Of a stretch of 11,640 bases of DNA, positions 7,701-11,640 are shown one piece after another; position 1 is the first letter of the stretch, and the number at the start of each line of letters is the position of its first letter. The notes under the pieces were generated by a model. That model made no database searches, was not told the origin of the DNA, and worked only from the letters and a program-made list of their open reading frames with translations. A program made the position numbers and the translations under genes. Origin of the DNA: Spirogloea muscicola. Lineage: Eukaryota > Streptophyta > Zygnematophyceae > Spirogloeales > Spirogloeaceae. Location: the NCBI GenBank assembly GCA_009602725.1, contig WELB01000101.1, positions 15,866 to 27,505 of the forward strand, read 5' to 3'.

Positions 7701-9132
7701 ATGGCGTTAAGCATATGCAGCAGCAATTGGCAGTGTTGCCCTCCGGCCAGGGCTGCTATTGAAGTCAAGAATAGACATACATCCCTGCTGAGCCGCTTAA
7801 TCATCATCTTGGCCTGCAGCCTTGTACCTGTCCTTACTGCAGGTCAACTTCTCTGCAGCTCGACGGCAATATAAATCTGCGATAGTACTTACAATATACA
7901 GTTAAATGCTTGCAGGAGCTTTCCATGATGTACTTATGTTGCGTGTGCTTTTGTGATGAAAGGGGTGCATTGGTGTGGTTGGTGTGCATGTCATATGCAG
8001 TCCGTGCATGCAGGCAGCGCGAGGTTGAATGTCTTACTTGGTGCGTAAGTATGCAGGCCAGACGACCCTGTCAATCGACCCGTCAAGATCGCAGTCCTCC
8101 TGGCTTTCGTCCAGCAATGGCACGGCAACGATTTCCCTGGAGCCTCAAAATTTTAAGTCAACGGGATCTCTGCAAGCTCAGCTGGGCAACGTGGCCTCAA
8201 GCGGCAGCTTGCCATCCAGCTTTACAATAGTCAGCTCCCTTATCTCGACAGGTATATGTCTACAATTACCCCAAGCCAGTCGCAACAACGGACTGTGAAA
8301 GTCACGAAGGGCAGGTTTCTTGATGGTATAGATGACCTGGATTGACAGGCATAAATCACGATTGAGTAAGCTACAGAGTGGAAAAATGTTAGTGCGCATT
8401 TCTGTCAAATCCAACTGGTTGACTGAGCAAGAGTGCCTGCAGATCCAAGGCACATGGGAGCATCCGTGGCCCTCGGTTCGACATCACTTGCAAGAATCCG
8501 CACCAGCAGTGCCACACTGGACATGCAAAGTCAGACCGCTCGGGTCAGCACAAGGGGCTCCTTCCAACCAATCCTCACATCTGCTGCTATTACTCTCCAC
8601 AATCTCACAGGCACCATTGCGGGCAGCCCATACAGGTGAGACATGACAAGCACTGGGCTTGGCTTGCGCTGGTTCAATACTGACGGTTTCAAACCGGATT
8701 TGTTTTCCTTGCAGATATCCTGCAACTGCTTCTTTTTCATTGTTTGTACGGCTTGCACATTACTGTACTTGCACATAGCTACCAAGTTGCATCGTAGTCG
8801 TTGCTCTGGAAGCTGCTGGCGTTGACAACGTTGTGTTGCTACTTGTTACGATTCACATGTGCAGCCAGACATCCCTGACGACACGCTTGAGCAGGCAAGA
8901 CCTTGCTAGCGCTGTCAACAGTGCCTGGCACCTATCAATGGGGTCTGGGTCAAGACGCAACCACACTGGGCTACTCACACTCAGCGGCCTGGCTACAATG
9001 CAGATTCCATTGAGCACCTTTGTAAGAAGCAGCACCCAGCTCTCCAGCCGCATGCTGGATGCAGCTCTAGGCAACGGCGGTTATGTTCAGGTGCACCTGC
9101 AGCTTCGGGCCAACCAGCTGCTGCTTGGCTAG
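7701..9132 (+). CDS. Secreted or membrane-anchored Ser/Thr-rich protein, four exons, family unknown
   Basis: Proposed exons: 7701-7842, 8057-8251, 8443-8635, 8865-9132. Donors are GTCAAC, GTATAT and GTGAGA; all acceptors are GCAG. Phases 1, 1 and 2 agree across the joins and give 265 aa with a TAG stop at 9130-9132. The ATG at 7701 is the first Met of its frame and has G at +4 (AAGCATGG). Residues 29-47 form a hydrophobic segment (LIIILACSLVPVLTA) after a basic stretch (KNRHTS), consistent with a signal peptide or signal anchor. The rest is rich in Ser, Thr, Leu and Gln in short alternating stretches, which suggests beta structure, and has three N-glycosylation sequons (N68-GT, N166-LT, N209-HT). 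An extracellular or lumenal place is likely. I do not recognise the family; a tandem LEA2-like beta domain behind a membrane anchor is one weak possibility. It converges on the O-fucosyltransferase-like gene. Confidence 0.6.
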
Positions 9133-9148
9133 GCTCAGCTGCTTAGCC

Positions 9149-9153
9149 TTACA
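9149..9153 (-). terminator. Possible TGTAA polyadenylation signal for the minus-strand gene
   Basis: The plus strand reads TTACA, so the minus strand reads TGTAA, about 345 bp after the TGA of the O-fucosyltransferase-like gene. As with its plus-strand counterpart, chance occurrence is quite possible. Confidence 0.2.
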
Positions 9154-9489
9154 CACCACTGTCGGGTGTACCATGAAGGGCTTGATATGAGCACTACGAC
9201 TGTGAAGCCCATTGTGTATGTAGATGAAGCATTGATGACAGAGCACAGAGAATCAAAGTGACCAAAGTTGCAAATAGCAAGTAGCCAATATCACAGATAC
9301 ATGCTTTCGCCCGCTTGTCTGAGTGACGGCCTGGTCAGGCCAGCAAGTCACATGCTACTATCACCAGCTAGTCGTGGGTAATAACTTGCTTAAGTCAAGT
9401 AAAACATGCAGTGGACATCTTACTGTTGAGTAACTAGACACCAATAGTGACATATAGATTGGGACATCAAATTTAATGGATCAGATAGT

Positions 9490-9494
9490 TGTAA
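9490..9494 (+). terminator. Possible TGTAA polyadenylation signal for the plus-strand gene
   Basis: TGTAA lies about 360 bp after the TAG at 9130-9132. It is a five-base motif and could be chance. Use of it would make the two convergent transcripts overlap. Confidence 0.2.
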
Positions 9495-9498
9495 CAAT

Positions 9499-11527
9499 TC
9501 ATATCTTACTGCTAATATCAAAGCTTGATAGTGACGGTAGCTTTCGCAGCTTGTGACCGGCACAAATTGTGCTGTCAAGGCACGAAACCTTCTCAAGCGC
9601 TGTCCTCATCTCAAAGATGCGAGTGCTTGTGGGCGATTTGCCACTAGCTAGGAACACCCTGGCTTCTGCACATATCACAACCTCTAGAGATGACAACGCA
9701 AACGAGCTGCTGTCCATGCCAAGGTGGTCAAACTTCTCATCCACCCAGGCTGGCACCTGGCCGTTTTCGTCTCTCCAACTCCTTGGCAACTGTCAACAGA
9801 ACCACCAGCGTTGTCACTTCAGTGAAAATATACAGCAGTTCTCAGTACTTCGTTATTCAATTGACCAGCTTTATGTGCAGATTGATTAAATCTGGAAAGA
9901 CAGTCGCTGCACAGCCTGGTGAAGACAAGGGCCAAGTGAATACTAGACTAGAGTCTAGAGACAAAGACTTCTTCTCTGTCACAGGGCAATTGCATACTTA
10001 GAAGAAATTGAGGACCTGATCTGCTGATTGATGGCAGGTTACTCACTTGCACGAGCTGCACAGGGCCCGTATGACCATTTCCAGCCTTCAGCAGGTCTTC
10101 GAGCACTGCAATCTCGAGCGGGTGCGCATTGGTGGCCAAGAACACCATGCGGATGGCCGTGCCCTCCACCTTTGCCAGCAGGCAGTCAGCGACGTCGGGC
10201 AGCGGCCAGAAGCACTCATCGTCATTGGCGCAGGTCCGCCAGCTATCCCAGGCCTCGCCACGCTCCAGATGCAGCGACAAATAATTCTGGCCAAGGAGCG
10301 TGTGTATGAAAGCCTCGCCAGTGCGCCCAATGGCTTTGTGCGGCCGCAGCGGTAGCTTGCAGCGCCGCTTGAAGGGGCCGTATGGCTGTAGATAGAAGCT
10401 CGGCTGGTCGATTATACGGGTGCCCAGGAGGTCGCCGAGGCACAGCATCTTCGCGCTTGAGCTGAAGCCCTCCTGCACGCTCGCCAGTGTCTCGCCGCCT
10501 GGCGGCAGCCCGGCAAAGGCCTCGTCGTTGGGCCAAACTACATCAGAGCGCTCCAAGTCTTGCACCAGCTCCCGGCAGCCGGCCTTCCAGCACCGCAGTT
10601 CGTCCACCACGATCGTGTCGTCCTGGCCGCCCTCCTGCTCCTGCACTCAGGAAAACGAAAGGCCGCCATTCAGTGCGCGAGTTGCATCATGAAGCGCGCA
10701 GTCATTGTCACCCACTGCAACGACTCCACCCCATCTCTGGTGTCACTAAGTCGCGAGGGGAGCCCACCTTGTAGTCCCGGAGCGACAAGATGGTGTTGTC
10801 GCCATAGCAGCGGCCGGCCGCGGCGACGTCCAGGGCCAGGCTCCAGTCCCAGGCGGCGGACGGCCGCGCGGAGGAGCCGGCCCAGGGCCGCTGCGGCACC
10901 ACGAGCATGCGCTGCAGGAGGCCGGCGAGCAGGAGGTGCGCCTCGATGCACGCCAGGCTGCTGCCCACGTCCGGCGAGCCGCAGAAGGCCAGCAGATAGC
11001 GACCAGCCTGCGAAAGGAAGGCCCAGTTGGCAGAGAATCTGCTAAGGGAAAGGTCTCCGGTTCAAGTCTAGTTGTATGCTTTAGAGATTCCCTACACAAT
11101 GGCGAAGACAAACCAGATCAGACTATGCTTTAAATGTTGGGCAAGACGGTGGCGACGGCGGCGCTGTGTTAACAACACGCGGGGGGGCCTAGATTGGTGT
11201 CAGCCAGCATCAAGCGCGGCAGAGCGGCACTTCACAGCCTGCCGAAAGATCCGGCTCTCACTGGACTTAGCTTTAGGGTTAGGGTTTGAGGCTGGCCACT
11301 GTAGCGCCGGATGGATCGGCGCTGATCGGCGGCGGCGGCCAGTCACCTGGGGCTGCCACGAGAGCTGCTCGTCGGGAGCCATCCGCTGCGGCGGCGGGTC
11401 GTCCCCGCACGGCAGCGGCACCGCCACTGCGGCAGCGCCGGCGTCATTCCCGCCGTCGAGCCCGCCGCCGCCATCATCTCGGGGCCGGCCCCGCCGCTCC
11501 CGCAATGCGCGGCCACTTCTCATCACA

Positions 11528-11559
<32 letters not shown>

Positions 11560-11640
11560 TCTTGATGCCTCGTTGAGGCCGGCCCCGCCTTCGCCGGCGG
11601 GCCGGACATCGGAGATCCCGCCCGCCGCCGCGCCGATCCC
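9499..11640 (-). CDS. O-fucosyltransferase-like protein, four exons, 5' end outside window
   Basis: Proposed exons: 11640-11347 (open to the edge), 11007-10768, 10640-10047, 9789-9499; donors GTGACT, GTGGGC, GTGAGT; acceptors GCAG, GCAG, ACAG. All three introns are phase 0. From an ATG at 11523 the protein would have 433 aa, close to protein O-fucosyltransferases (about 400), which move fucose from GDP-fucose to Ser/Thr in the ER. Landmarks in order: AGRYLLAFCG, a helix LLLAGLLQRMLVVPQ, SLHLERGEAWDSWRTC, CFWPLPDVADCLLAKVEG, MVFLATNAHPLEIAVLEDLL, and a C-terminal VVICAEARVFLASGKSPTSTRIFEMR. The order and spacing resemble POFUT1-type enzymes. The usual G-N-Q after the first strand is V-G-S-S, and the usual H-L-R is H-L-E-R, so activity is uncertain. 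No signal peptide is seen in exon 1, so the true start may lie upstream. The first visible exon is Gly/Arg-rich. Confidence 0.75.
11019..11069 (+). repeat. tRNA-derived A-box/B-box remnant (possible SINE head)
   Basis: The plus strand carries GCCCAGTTGGCAGAG (11021-11035), close to the D-arm and A box of many tRNAs, followed by GGTTCAAGTCT (11059-11069), which fits the B box. The 28 nt between them is near the tRNA value of about 32. The anticodon arm does not fold, and the T-stem partners mismatch, so this is not a working tRNA. It lies antisense in intron 1 of the O-fucosyltransferase-like gene, ending 11 bp from the exon 2 acceptor. Confidence 0.4.
11271..11288. promoter_or_regulatory. Telomere-like motif / telo box
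   Basis: The plus strand reads CTTTAGGGTTAGGGTTTG, so the minus strand carries AAACCCTAA, the plant telo box, inside the first visible intron of the O-fucosyltransferase-like gene, about 60 bp after its donor. There are only about two repeat units, so it is not a telomere. It fits a plant-type TTTAGGG lineage. Confidence 0.5.
11530..11559. repeat. (GCC)10 microsatellite in coding frame
   Basis: Ten exact GCC units on the plus strand read as ten Gly codons (GGC) in the open frame of the first visible exon of the O-fucosyltransferase-like gene, seven codons or so upstream of the ATG at 11523 counting the two intervening codons as noise. If translation starts at that ATG, the run is in the leader; if it starts outside the window, it encodes a Gly10 run. 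Confidence 0.8.

Larger units (their letters stand above)
9133..9498. other. Convergent intergenic region (3' ends of two genes)
   Basis: These 366 bp separate the stop codons of the secreted-protein gene (plus) and the O-fucosyltransferase-like gene (minus). The region is AT-richer than the exons and holds no gene. TGTAA, the polyadenylation signal typical of green algae, occurs on the plus strand at 9490-9494 and on the minus strand at 9153-9149. Each lies close to the opposite gene's stop codon. Confidence 0.5.

Noticed and set aside
8636-8864. Extra exon near 8715 after a TTTCCTTGCAG acceptor-like site
   Set aside because: The flanking exons already join in phase 2, and no phase-compatible donor follows; treated as intron.
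10560-11045. 161-aa plus-strand ORF
   Set aside because: Arg/Pro/Ala-rich shadow antisense to exon 2 of the O-fucosyltransferase-like gene.
11019-11090. Functional tRNA gene
   Set aside because: The A and B boxes fit, but the anticodon and T stems do not pair and no sensible anticodon loop exists.

Overview
The window looks like nuclear DNA from a eukaryote, most likely a green alga or a related lineage. Genes are split by GT-AG introns of about 90 to 350 bp. Exons in the right half are GC-rich, one start codon has a near-perfect Kozak context, and a plant-type telomere-like motif is present. Nothing resembles bacterial operons. One ambiguous base (N, 5608) points to a draft assembly. The lineage call is inference; no marker gene is present.

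Layout. (1) 1-357, minus strand: a truncated fragment resembling the C-terminal, nuclease-like end of a non-LTR retrotransposon polyprotein. (2) 386-770: first cluster of a short palindromic repeat with core GGGCTGGCTTTTCACAGCCC. (3) 790-1960: no certain gene, but exon-like open stretches on both strands. (4) 1961-5148, minus: a nine-exon gene for a CoA-dependent acyltransferase of the HxxxD/condensation-like superfamily, about 539 aa, whose intron phases all agree. (5) 5149-5940: its upstream region, with a long polypurine tract and a GC-rich block. (6) 5994-7249: second and larger cluster of the same palindromic repeat, including a foldback with a 24-bp perfect stem. (7) 7260-7700: GC-rich upstream region. 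(8) 7701-9132, plus: a four-exon gene for a 265-aa secreted or membrane-anchored Ser/Thr-rich protein that I do not recognise. (9) 9133-9498: short convergent intergenic gap. (10) 9499-11640, minus: a four-exon gene, running off the window at its 5' end, for an O-fucosyltransferase-like protein.

The three split genes were assembled by hand from reading frames, splice signals and phase matching. There is no sign that they act in one pathway. The acyltransferase and the O-fucosyltransferase-like protein both keep their family scaffolds but deviate at the best-known catalytic motif, and the deviation comes from clean sequence. The most distinctive feature is the foldback repeat family: 15 recognisable copies in two clusters on either side of the acyltransferase gene, often as inverted pairs. 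This could be an undescribed MITE-like element or a source of hairpin RNA.
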